A DNA stretch of 64,000 bases, taken from Winogradskyella wichelsiae. GTDB taxonomy: Bacteria > Bacteroidota > Bacteroidia > Flavobacteriales > Flavobacteriaceae. Shown piece by piece: positions 53,000 through 61,420 of the stretch. The stretch is taken from positions 225,969 to 289,968 of the forward strand of contig NZ_JABFDJ010000006.1 in assembly GCF_013403925.1 (NCBI RefSeq), read 5' to 3'. Position 1 is the first letter of the stretch, and every line of letters begins with the position of its first letter. The notes below the pieces were generated by a model. That model saw nothing but the letters and a program-made list of their open reading frames with translations, ran no database searches and was not told the origin of the DNA. A program made the translations under genes and the position numbers.

Positions 53000-54217
53000 T
53001 TAAATTATTTCTGCTACAACAAAAGTACTTCCTCCAACATAAATTAAATCCGTTACTTTAGCATTTGATTTTGCGGCACTTAACGCAGATCCCACACTAT
53101 TATAAGCTTTTCCTATTAAACCGCTTTTTTTAAAAGTTTTTTTTAAAATCTCAGCATCGAGTCCTCTTTGCACATTCGGTTTGCAGAAATAATAGGTTGC
53201 ATCTGCAGGAAGCAACGGAATTATACGTTCTAAATCTTTATCATTAACAACTCCAAACACTATATGTAGTAGGTCGAAAGTTTCTTTTTGTAGCTGATCC
53301 ATAACGTAGGTCAATCCTTCTTTGTTATGAGCGGTATCACAAACAACTTTAGGCTTATCACCTATTTGTTGCCATCGTCCTTGTAAACCTGTATTGCCAC
53401 TAACATTTAAAAACCCCTTTTGAATCGCTTCATCTGAAATAGAATAACCTAACTCTTTTAGAATAATTAAAGATTGTAAAACTGTTTTCTTATTATGAAC
53501 TTGATATGATCCTTTTAAATCACTTTCTAAAATTTCATGAATGAGTTGATCTGCAAAATAAATATTAGATTTTGTTGACTTCGCTTTCAACTTAAAGACT
53601 TCTTCTGTTTCGGGCTGTGTTTCACCAATAACTACTGGAATGTTCTTTTTAATAATTCCTGCTTTCTCTCCCGCTATTAATTGAAGCGTATCCCCTAACA
53701 TTTGGGTATGATCGTAACCTATATTGGTAATAACTGATAATTCTGGTGTTATAATATTTGTAGAATCTAGTCGACCACCTAAACCTACTTCAATAATAGC
53801 AATATCAACATCCTGCTTTGCAAAATAACTAAAAGCCATCCCAACAGTCATTTCAAAAAATGACAATTGATTCGTTTCAAAAAATTTAAGATTATCTTCA
53901 ACAAAATGAATAACAAAATCTTCACTAATGACATCTCCATTGATACGAATACGCTCTCTAAAATCTTTTAAATGAGGTGAAGTATATAAACCGACTTTGT
54001 AACCTGCTTCTTGTAAAACAGAAGCTAGTATATGGCTGGTTGACCCTTTTCCGTTTGTACCAGCAACGTGTATCGATTTAAAATCATCTTCCGGATGATT
54101 TAGATGTGCTGCTAAATTAAGGGTATTAGTAATATCGGTTTTAAAGGCAGATTTGCCTTTATTCTGATACATTGGAAGCTGTTGAAACATCCAATTTACA
54201 GTATCTTGATAATTCAT
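53000..54217 (-). CDS. folC: Bifunctional folylpolyglutamate synthase / dihydrofolate synthase
   Basis: A 405-residue Mur-ligase-like enzyme that adds glutamate to folates and may also make dihydrofolate. The P-loop is VAGTNGKGSTSHILASVL (about 51-68); further motifs are LYTSPHLKDFRERIRING, DIAIIEVGLGGRLDSTNII and YDHTQMLGDTLQLIAGEKAGIIK. It begins 3 nt after the stop of the TonB-like gene. Confidence 0.96.
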   Translation of the reverse strand: MNYQDTVNWMFQQLPMYQNKGKSAFKTDITNTLNLAAHLNHPEDDFKSIHVAGTNGKGSTSHILASVLQEAGYKVGLYTSPHLKDFRERIRINGDVISEDFVIHFVEDNLKFFETNQLSFFEMTVGMAFSYFAKQDVDIAIIEVGLGGRLDSTNIITPELSVITNIGYDHTQMLGDTLQLIAGEKAGIIKKNIPVVIGETQPETEEVFKLKAKSTKSNIYFADQLIHEILESDLKGSYQVHNKKTVLQSLIILKELGYSISDEAIQKGFLNVSGNTGLQGRWQQIGDKPKVVCDTAHNKEGLTYVMDQLQKETFDLLHIVFGVVNDKDLERIIPLLPADATYYFCKPNVQRGLDAEILKKTFKKSGLIGKAYNSVGSALSAAKSNAKVTDLIYVGGSTFVVAEII

Positions 54218-54220
54218 GAG

Positions 54221-55117
54221 TTATTGACCTACATCAAAATTAATACTTACAAAACCAACTTGAGTTGCTGGTGCATCGTTATCTACTGGCCATTTGTGAG
54301 ACATTGCAATTTTTTTTGCTGGTTCTAATAAACAAGGATGTGTATTTGTTGTTCCTCTAATTCCGGGTTCAGCTTTTACAACTTTACCTTGTCTATTTAC
54401 CTCTATTCTAACAACTACGAGACCATATTCATTACAATTTTGTTCGAAAATCTGTCGAGATGGTTTTCCACGACCTCCTAAACCGTAACCAATGCCACCT
54501 TTCCCTGGTCCAGATCCACCAAAATAACTAGTTGCATATGGATCACCGTCTAATTGTCCTTTATTACCACCTTTACTATCTGGTCCTTCTCCTCCATCAG
54601 TATTTCCAGCTGCATTTTTAACACCACCAATAAGGTTATCTAGTTTCCTTTTCTTTTCAGCTTCTTCTGCTCTTTTCTTCTCCTCAGCTTCACGTTTTTC
54701 ACGCTCTACTTTTTCTGCTGCAGCTTTTGCCTCTGCCTTTGCTTTCGCCTCTGCTGCCTTGGCTTTTGCTTCTGCTTCTTTTTGCTTTTTAATAGCAATA
54801 GCTTCAGCATTATCTTCGGTCATTACTTCTTCGGCTTTAGTGCTCGCCTCTGTAGGTGTAACTTGTGTTTCTTCTGGTATCGATTCTTGCGTAGCGCTTT
54901 CTTCTACAATCTTTTCTTCAATAGCCTTTTTAGGCTCACTTAATGGTTTATTACCACTACCAAAATCTGTTGTACCAAAATTAACGGCCACACCATATTC
55001 TTCTGGTGGATCCATATATTGAGGACCAACAACAAATAAAAGTAACAGCAAAATCAAAATAATAAGTGTGGTTATTTTGGCTGAATTACGTTGATGAGTG
55101 GTCTCTAAATATTTCAC
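54221..55117 (-). CDS. TonB-like energy transducer protein
   Basis: A 298-residue protein with one N-terminal membrane helix (about 15-32, TLIILILLLLLFVVGP). A long Ala/Glu/Lys-rich coiled-coil spans about 95-160, followed by a Gly-rich linker. The C-terminal domain has the TonB/TolA-like stretch NEYGLVVVRIEVNRQGKVVKAEPGIRGTTNTHPCLLEPAKKIA. With ExbB and ExbD encoded just upstream it forms an energy-coupling complex for outer-membrane transport or a Tol-like envelope role; the exact client is unclear. Confidence 0.87.
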   Translation of the reverse strand: MKYLETTHQRNSAKITTLIILILLLLLFVVGPQYMDPPEEYGVAVNFGTTDFGSGNKPLSEPKKAIEEKIVEESATQESIPEETQVTPTEASTKAEEVMTEDNAEAIAIKKQKEAEAKAKAAEAKAKAEAKAAAEKVEREKREAEEKKRAEEAEKKRKLDNLIGGVKNAAGNTDGGEGPDSKGGNKGQLDGDPYATSYFGGSGPGKGGIGYGLGGRGKPSRQIFEQNCNEYGLVVVRIEVNRQGKVVKAEPGIRGTTNTHPCLLEPAKKIAMSHKWPVDNDAPATQVGFVSINFDVGQ

Positions 55118-55186
55118 TTTTATATTTCTAAATTTATTAGATGATTAAAATCTTACTTGTTAATTATAATTTTAATAAAGTTAGTA

Positions 55187-55579
55187 CTAATTAGGTTGCA
55201 CTGCTAAAATAACTTTAAACTTATTTCGATTGGCTATGTCCATTACCTTAACAACATGTTCTACAGGTACAGATTTTTCAGCCCTTAATACAATAGTAGG
55301 AGCTTCTTGATTAGCCATAATGGATATTAATTGTGTTTCTAAAACACTTTCTCCAACACGTTCTTGATCGATATAAAAGGTCAAATCTTTTTTGATACTC
55401 ACTGCCGTTGATTTTTTATTTTCCGTTTTGCCACTTGCTTTAGGTAAAACGATATCAATTGCATTTGTAGATACCAAAGTTGACGCTATCATAAAAAATA
55501 TTAATAACAAGAACACAATATCGGTCATAGATGCCATATTGAATTCTGGTGTTACTTTATTTCGTCCTTTAATATTCAT
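55187..55579 (-). CDS. exbD: ExbD/TolR family biopolymer transport protein
   Basis: A 130-residue protein with one membrane helix (MASMTDIVFLLLIFFMIAST, with the proton-path Asp) and a small periplasmic domain ending VVKVMDIANRNKFKVILAVQ. It pairs with ExbB, 3 nt upstream, and TonB, 69 nt downstream. Confidence 0.94.
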   Translation of the reverse strand: MNIKGRNKVTPEFNMASMTDIVFLLLIFFMIASTLVSTNAIDIVLPKASGKTENKKSTAVSIKKDLTFYIDQERVGESVLETQLISIMANQEAPTIVLRAEKSVPVEHVVKVMDIANRNKFKVILAVQPN

Positions 55580-55582
55580 AAA

Positions 55583-56278
55583 TTAGATAGGTTCATTTAA
55601 GTGATCTAAAAACTCTACAGAATTAGCTTCCATTTGGTACACTACCTTATTTGTTTTTCCTACAATATGATTATAAGTAACATAAGCTATAATACCAACA
55701 ATAAGACCAGCAACGGTTGTAGTCATCGCTGTATATAAACCGCTTGCTAAAACATCCATCTGAATTGTACCTCCTGCATTTGCTAATTCAAAGATTGAAA
55801 TAATCATACCAACAACGGTACCTAAGAAACCAATCATTGGTGCGACTCCAGAAATGGTTGCTAAGACACTTACGTTTTTCTCTAAACTGTAAATTTCTAA
55901 ACGCCCTGCATTTTCAATCGCTGAATTTATATCTTCTAAAGGCTTCCCTATTCTTGTAATTCCTTTGGCGATTAACCTAGACACAGGTGAGTTTTGCTGT
56001 GCACATAACATTTGTGCAGAATCTATCTTACCATTACTTACATGATCTTTTATTTGATTCATAAAATTAGAATCAACTTGAGATGCCGCTTTTATAGCAA
56101 ATATTCTTTCAAAATAAATATAAACAGCGACTATTAAGAGTATAAATAGAATCAGAATAATTACGACTCCAGATGTTCCTCCACTTGATATTAATTCAAT
56201 TATTGATAAAGTCTTTTCTACTGACTCTCCGTCAGCTAAAACATCTACTTCATCTTGAATGGCACTTAGTAAAATCAT
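55583..56278 (-). CDS. exbB: ExbB/TolQ family (MotA-like) proton channel protein
   Basis: A 231-residue membrane protein with three helices. MotA/TolQ/ExbB signatures are SVLATISGVAPMIGFLGTVVGMI and the TAMTTTVAGLIVGIIAY helix. It uses proton flow to drive the TonB-like protein. It is the first gene of exbB-exbD-tonB-folC. Confidence 0.94.
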   Translation of the reverse strand: MILLSAIQDEVDVLADGESVEKTLSIIELISSGGTSGVVIILILFILLIVAVYIYFERIFAIKAASQVDSNFMNQIKDHVSNGKIDSAQMLCAQQNSPVSRLIAKGITRIGKPLEDINSAIENAGRLEIYSLEKNVSVLATISGVAPMIGFLGTVVGMIISIFELANAGGTIQMDVLASGLYTAMTTTVAGLIVGIIAYVTYNHIVGKTNKVVYQMEANSVEFLDHLNEPI

Positions 56279-56365
56279 ACTAATAAATTTAAGTTTTAAA
56301 TTCTTGTTTTTATAACGTTAAGTTTTACACTTAAGTATATTTCTATTTTCAATTTTATAATGAAA

Positions 56366-57757
56366 TTAAAAAATTGATCTTGTTACCATAAATGCAGCTG
56401 CACCAGCTAAAAAACCAACTAATGCTAACCATGATATTTTTTTAAAATACCAAAAGAAATCAATTTTCTCCATTCCCATTGCAACAACACCTGCAGCAGA
56501 ACCAATAATTAACATGCTACCACCTGTACCAGCTGAATAGGCAATGAAATGCCATAATTCATTATCTAAGGGTTCTGAAAACATTCCTAAACTTGCTGCT
56601 ACCAAAGGTACATTATCTATTACTGCAGAACCAGCTCCTAGTAATAAAACTACTAAATCAGATACACCTTCATGATGAAACTCTGTTCCCAACATTGGCA
56701 TAGTATCTTGCAACGAATTAGCAAAACCAAATAATATACCTAATGATTCTAAAGCCGCTACTGCCATTAAAATTCCTAAGAAAAATAAAATACTTGGCAA
56801 TTCAATTTTTGATAATGAATAATGAACAGGACTGTGACTAGAACCTGCAGCATGTTCATCAGATATCACTTCAGAAATAGCAAATTTAGAATTGCTATAT
56901 ACTTCTGCAAAAATAGCAACTACACCTAATGAAAGCATCATACCAACATAAGGAGGTAAATGTGTAATAACTTTAAATATTGGCACAAAAACTATAGCAC
57001 CAAGACCTAAGAATAACATCCTAGAACTAAATTTATTCTTTACTTTATTATCTGATTCTTGAAGTTCTAAAGTTCCTTTAAACGGCTTTAACATTGACGC
57101 AATAAACGTCGGAACAACCATACAAAGCAGTGATGGTATAAATAAATACGCAAATAATTTCCCTGAAGAAACTTTATTACCAATCCATAACATTGTAGTT
57201 GTTACATCACCAATTGGAGACCACGCACCACCTGCATTTGCTGCAATTATAATTAAACCTGCATACCAAATTCTTACATCTCTATCTTTAACAATTTTCT
57301 GAAGAATCGATATTAAAACGATTGTAGCTGTTAAGTTATCTATAATAGCAGAAAGCAAAAATGCCAAAATTGAAAACATCCAAAGTAGCTTCTTTCTACT
57401 ATTAAACTTTACTGCATTTTTTATGGTAGAGAATCCATCAAAATAATCGATTATTTCTACGATAGTCATCGCACCTAATAAAAAGACTAAGATCTCTGCA
57501 GTTTTACCCAAATGATGTAGTAATGTTTCTTCCATTAAATGAAGTTTTTCTTCATGCCCAAGCATTCCAAAATTTTCCATTAAAACATGTTTACCTGAAT
57601 CAAACCACTGTGTAAAACTATCAATACCCAACGAAATTAATGCCCAACTTATAGCCATCATCACTAAAGCTGGAATTAATTTATCGATTTTTATGTTATG
57701 CTCTAAAGTAATCGCTAAGTAACCAAAAACGAATACTAGAATTATAACTGTTTCCAT
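56366..57757 (-). CDS. nhaD: Sodium:proton antiporter NhaD
   Basis: A 463-residue transporter of the ion transporter superfamily with about 12 helices. Motifs typical for NhaD are the AIIDNLTATIVLISIL stretch, AANAGGAWSPIGDVTTTMLWI and VLLLGAGSAVIDNVPLVAASLGMF. It expels sodium in exchange for protons, which suits a marine or brackish habitat. It ends a pair with the dehydrogenase gene 12 nt upstream. Confidence 0.95.
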   Translation of the reverse strand: METVIILVFVFGYLAITLEHNIKIDKLIPALVMMAISWALISLGIDSFTQWFDSGKHVLMENFGMLGHEEKLHLMEETLLHHLGKTAEILVFLLGAMTIVEIIDYFDGFSTIKNAVKFNSRKKLLWMFSILAFLLSAIIDNLTATIVLISILQKIVKDRDVRIWYAGLIIIAANAGGAWSPIGDVTTTMLWIGNKVSSGKLFAYLFIPSLLCMVVPTFIASMLKPFKGTLELQESDNKVKNKFSSRMLFLGLGAIVFVPIFKVITHLPPYVGMMLSLGVVAIFAEVYSNSKFAISEVISDEHAAGSSHSPVHYSLSKIELPSILFFLGILMAVAALESLGILFGFANSLQDTMPMLGTEFHHEGVSDLVVLLLGAGSAVIDNVPLVAASLGMFSEPLDNELWHFIAYSAGTGGSMLIIGSAAGVVAMGMEKIDFFWYFKKISWLALVGFLAGAAAFMVTRSIF

Positions 57758-57769
57758 AAAATTAAAAAA

Positions 57770-58999
57770 TTATATTAATTGTCTTAGAGCAATTTCGAAA
57801 GCAGTTTCGCTTATGCCTGTTTTTGTTGGGTTAACCTTATTTACTTCTATTAAAGCTTTTCTTATGATAGTTGAAGTATCATTAAAAATATCTTCATCTG
57901 TCATTTGTACTTTACGCTCCATGAAATAAGCAAAAACTCTTGCCATACCACAATTTGAAATAAAGTCTGGTATAAGACTAATTTTTTGATCTGTATGCTC
58001 CATAATAGAGCCAAAGAAAATTTCTTTATCTGCAAAAGGAACATTTGCACCACAAGTTATAACTTCTAAACCTGAAGAAATCATTTGATCAATTTGATCT
58101 TGGGTTACTAATCGAGATGCGGCACATGGTGCAAAAACTTCTGCATTAACAGACCATATTGCTTTATTAATTTCTTCGAAAGGAATAATATTATCAGTTA
58201 CTAACGTATTCCCATTTTTTGCAAGGTATAAGTCTGTAATTTCTTTATAAGAGAATCCTAATTCATTTAATAAACCACCATCTCTATCAATAATACCAAC
58301 AACTTTTGCGCCCATTTGAGCAAAATAAAATGCTGCTGCTGCACCTACGTTTCCAAAACCTTGAACAACGACACGTTTTCCTTTTATAGAATCATCATGA
58401 ATATCATAAAAATGTTGAGCAGCTGTCGCAACACCATAGCCAGTAATCATATCTGCTATAGTATATTTCTCACTTACGCTTGGTGAATATTTTGAATTTT
58501 CAATAACCTTAATAACACCATGTCTTAATTGACCGATTCTATTAATTTTATCTGCTATAGTGGGCTTAAAATGGCCTTCAAAAACACCTTCTTGAGGATG
58601 CCAAACACCACTTTGTTCAGTAATTGGGATTACTTCGTGAATTTCATCTACATTTAAATCACCACCTGTACCATAATAACTTTTTAATAATGGAGAAACG
58701 GCAGCATACCAACGCTCTAAAACACCTGTTTTTCTTGGATCTTGTGGATCAAAGTTAATTCCAGATTTTGCACCACCTATCGCCGGACCAGAAACTGTAA
58801 ATTTCACCTCCATCGTTTTAGCTAATGATAGCACTTCATTTTGGTCTAAACCTTTACGCATACGTGTTCCACCACCTGCTGCTCCTCCTCGTAATGAGTT
58901 AATAACAGTCCAACCTTCTGCTTCTGTTTCTGGGTCGTTCCAATGAAATACGATTTCGGGAGACTTATTCTCGTATTTTTGAAGTAATTCTTTTATCAA
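57770..58999 (-). CDS. Glu/Leu/Phe/Val dehydrogenase
   Basis: A 409-residue amino acid dehydrogenase. The N-terminal half has LRGGAAGGGTRMRKGLDQNEVLSLAKTMEVKFTVSGPAIGGAKSGI (Lys in PxGGAKxGI), the next part GGDLNVDE, and the NAD domain VVVQGFGNVGAAAAFYF (about 203-219). It oxidises an amino acid to the oxo-acid or works in reverse. Which amino acid cannot be decided here. Confidence 0.94.
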   Translation of the reverse strand: MIKELLQKYENKSPEIVFHWNDPETEAEGWTVINSLRGGAAGGGTRMRKGLDQNEVLSLAKTMEVKFTVSGPAIGGAKSGINFDPQDPRKTGVLERWYAAVSPLLKSYYGTGGDLNVDEIHEVIPITEQSGVWHPQEGVFEGHFKPTIADKINRIGQLRHGVIKVIENSKYSPSVSEKYTIADMITGYGVATAAQHFYDIHDDSIKGKRVVVQGFGNVGAAAAFYFAQMGAKVVGIIDRDGGLLNELGFSYKEITDLYLAKNGNTLVTDNIIPFEEINKAIWSVNAEVFAPCAASRLVTQDQIDQMISSGLEVITCGANVPFADKEIFFGSIMEHTDQKISLIPDFISNCGMARVFAYFMERKVQMTDEDIFNDTSTIIRKALIEVNKVNPTKTGISETAFEIALRQLI

Positions 59000-59024
59000 T
59001 TTTAATCCGTTTATTATAGGGTAA

Positions 59025-59032
59025 CAAATATA
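59025..59032 (-). promoter_or_regulatory. -7 promoter box for the dehydrogenase gene
   Basis: TATATTTG on the minus strand, 26 nt before the ATG. It is followed by TTACCC, so the plus strand reads GGGTAACAAATATA, a chance or real resemblance to the motif at 20482 and 23919. Confidence 0.5.
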
Positions 59033-59062
59033 AAAAACAATCGGAGCAATTGTTAAATAAGT

Positions 59063-60130
59063 TTAATTTTTAGGAATTAATATTTTTCCAGATGAATGGT
59101 CATGACTAGCGCCTGTAACACTCTTTAAACAATTGACTTCATCTCTTTCTTTCAACACACCGAGCAATCCAAAAATTAAAGCTTCCTTAAATTCTACAAT
59201 TTCATTATTTGGAATTAAAACTTTATTAGTTAGGTAATAGTTGATTCGATTTAATAAATAATCATTATAAACTCCACCACCTGTTACTAAAATTTTAGTT
59301 GCATCTTTTATGATAACATTAGAAATCTGAAACCCTATATGTTCTATATAAGTACATAAAATATCTTCAAGCTTAAGTTGATAAGAATCAATTAATGGAA
59401 AAATAGTCAACTCTACCCATTCTAAACCTAAGGATTTAGGCGGTGCTTCATTATAAAACTTAAGTGCATTGAGCTCATTTAATAAATCGTGATTTATTTG
59501 TCCTGTTGACGCTAATTTACCTCGATCATCAAACTCTAATCCTATTTTAGATACATAATAATTTAAAACAATGTTTAGAGGACAAATATCAAATGCAATA
59601 CGTTCATTATTAAGTTCAGATGAAATATTAGCAAAACCTCCTAAATTAATGCAATAATCATAATCGTTAAATAATAGACGATCTCCAATAGGAACTAATG
59701 GTGCACCTTGACCTCTATATTCAACATCCTGAACTCTGAAATCACAGATTACTTTTTTATTCAAAATATCTGCTAAAATTTGTTGATTACCAATTTGATA
59801 AGTCATACTATTTTCAGGTTGGTGTAAAGCTGTGTGACCATGAGAAGCAATAAAATCAATCAATTCAATGTTATACTTATTTATAAATTCTAAAATTACA
59901 AAACCTAGAAACTCAGAATAGCTAGCATCAATATCTTGTAATTGTTCTAGTTTTTGATTTACCAAATTACTCAAAGTAGTTTTCCAATTCTTAGGATATT
60001 TAACAGTTTCAGCAAAATCAATTTTAAAACTCCATTTTTTATCTATGTCATAACTGGCATATATAATGTCAATACCATCTAAGGAAGTTCCAGACATCAC
60101 AGCAATAATATTATAAGCAGATTTTATCAT
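59063..60130 (-). CDS. anmK: Anhydro-N-acetylmuramic acid kinase
   Basis: Kinase of about 355 residues that opens and phosphorylates anhydroMurNAc during recycling of cell-wall fragments. VMSGTSLDGIDI (about 11-22) is the family signature; further motifs are SHGHTALHQPE, DFRVQDVEYRGQGAPLVPIGD, INLGGFANIS and LVTGGGVYNDYL. The start is ATG 60130 (MIKSAYNIIAVMSGTS); the frame extends upstream to 60166. Confidence 0.95.
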   Translation of the reverse strand: MIKSAYNIIAVMSGTSLDGIDIIYASYDIDKKWSFKIDFAETVKYPKNWKTTLSNLVNQKLEQLQDIDASYSEFLGFVILEFINKYNIELIDFIASHGHTALHQPENSMTYQIGNQQILADILNKKVICDFRVQDVEYRGQGAPLVPIGDRLLFNDYDYCINLGGFANISSELNNERIAFDICPLNIVLNYYVSKIGLEFDDRGKLASTGQINHDLLNELNALKFYNEAPPKSLGLEWVELTIFPLIDSYQLKLEDILCTYIEHIGFQISNVIIKDATKILVTGGGVYNDYLLNRINYYLTNKVLIPNNEIVEFKEALIFGLLGVLKERDEVNCLKSVTGASHDHSSGKILIPKN

Positions 60131-60153
60131 ATATGTAAAAATAGTATTACTTA

Positions 60154-60184
60154 TTGAAAATACCACAATAAAAATTTATCTTTA
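60154..60184 (+). promoter_or_regulatory. Promoter of the acyl-CoA dehydrogenase gene
   Basis: TTG at 60154-60156 and TATCTTTA at 60177-60184, 20 nt apart; one base differs from TAnnTTTG. The ATG is 39 nt downstream. Confidence 0.4.
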
Positions 60185-60222
60185 CATTAAATTTTTAAGA
60201 AAACAACAACAAAATATAGAAT

Positions 60223-61365
60223 ATGAATTTTAGTCTAACAGAAGAACACTTAATGATTCGTGATGCCGCACGAGATTTCGCTCAAACTGAATTATTACCT
60301 GGTGTTATAGAACGCGATAATACACAAACATTTCCTGACAGTTTAGTGCGTAAAATGGGCGAACTAGGTTTTTTAGGTGTTATGGTAGATCCTAAATATG
60401 GAGGAAGTGGCATGGATGCTATTTCTTACGCCATAATTATGGAAGAGTTATCTAAAATAGATGCTTCGGCATCTGTAATCGTATCGGTAAATAATTCACT
60501 AGTCTGTTATGGTCTTGAAGCTTATGGAAATGAAGAACAAAAACAAAAATATTTAACAAAATTAGCCTCAGGACAATCTGTGGGTGCTTTTTGTTTAAGT
60601 GAACCTGAAGCAGGGAGTGATGCTACATCGCAACGTACTACTGCTATAGATAAAGGTGATCATTACTTAATTAACGGTACCAAAAACTGGATTACAAGTG
60701 GTGGACGTGCGGATGTATATATCGTAATTGCACAAACTGATAAGCATAAAGGATCTCACGGTATCAACGCATTTATTCTTGAAAAAGGGATGCCAGGCTT
60801 TGATATTGGACCTAAAGAAGATAAGCTTGGTATTAGAGGTAGTGATACACATACATTGCAGTTTAATGACGTAAAAGTGCCTAAAGAAAATAGAATTGGT
60901 GCCAATGGTTCTGGATTTAGATTTGCAATGAAAACACTCTCTGGAGGACGTATTGGTATTGCAGCTCAGGCTTTAGGTATTGCAGCTGGAGCTTACGAAT
61001 TAGCATTAAAATACTCTAAAGAGCGTAAAGCTTTTGGAACTGAAATTTGTAATCATCAAGCCATTGCTTTTAAGCTAGCTGATATGCATACTGAAATTGA
61101 AGCGGCAAGAATGTTAGTTATGAGAGCAGCTTGGGATAAAGATCAAGGTTATAACTATGATATGAGTAGTGCAATGGCTAAACTTTATGCTAGTAAAGTC
61201 GCTATGGAACATACTGTTGAAGCTGTACAAATACATGGTGGAAATGGATTTGTAAAAGAATACCACGTAGAGCGCTTAATGCGTGATGCAAAGATTACTC
61301 AGATTTATGAAGGTACATCTGAAATTCAAAAAATTGTAATTTCTAGAGGCATAATAAAAGAATAA
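60223..61365 (+). CDS. Acyl-CoA dehydrogenase
   Basis: A 380-residue FAD enzyme that makes the alpha-beta double bond in acyl-CoA. Signatures are GAFCLSEPEAGSDA, NGTKNWITSG, ERKAFGTEI and the C-terminal KITQIYEGTSEIQKIVISRGI, with the catalytic Glu in YEGTSE. The short-chain (butyryl-CoA type) group is likely from length and motifs. Divergent from anmK. Confidence 0.96.
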   Translation: MNFSLTEEHLMIRDAARDFAQTELLPGVIERDNTQTFPDSLVRKMGELGFLGVMVDPKYGGSGMDAISYAIIMEELSKIDASASVIVSVNNSLVCYGLEAYGNEEQKQKYLTKLASGQSVGAFCLSEPEAGSDATSQRTTAIDKGDHYLINGTKNWITSGGRADVYIVIAQTDKHKGSHGINAFILEKGMPGFDIGPKEDKLGIRGSDTHTLQFNDVKVPKENRIGANGSGFRFAMKTLSGGRIGIAAQALGIAAGAYELALKYSKERKAFGTEICNHQAIAFKLADMHTEIEAARMLVMRAAWDKDQGYNYDMSSAMAKLYASKVAMEHTVEAVQIHGGNGFVKEYHVERLMRDAKITQIYEGTSEIQKIVISRGIIKE

Positions 61366-61383
61366 AGTAAATATTAACAACAG

Positions 61384-61420
61384 AAAAAAGGCTTCAAAAT
61401 TGTATTTTGAAGCCTTTTTT
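61384..61420. terminator. Bidirectional terminator between acyl-CoA dehydrogenase and helicase genes
   Basis: AAAAAAGGCTTCAAAAT (61384-61400) and its exact complement (61404-61420) form a 17-bp stem with loop TGT. It ends right at the helicase stop codon. Confidence 0.9.

Noticed and set aside
54759..55022. Open frame antisense to the TonB-like gene
   Set aside because: Ser/Ala/Val-rich sequence produced by the complement of the Ala/Glu-rich coiled coil.
59019..59032. GGGTAACAAATATA as a third copy of the sigma promoter motif
   Set aside because: No plus-strand gene follows, the TTTAGT part is missing, and on the minus strand it is simply the TATATTTG box of the dehydrogenase gene.
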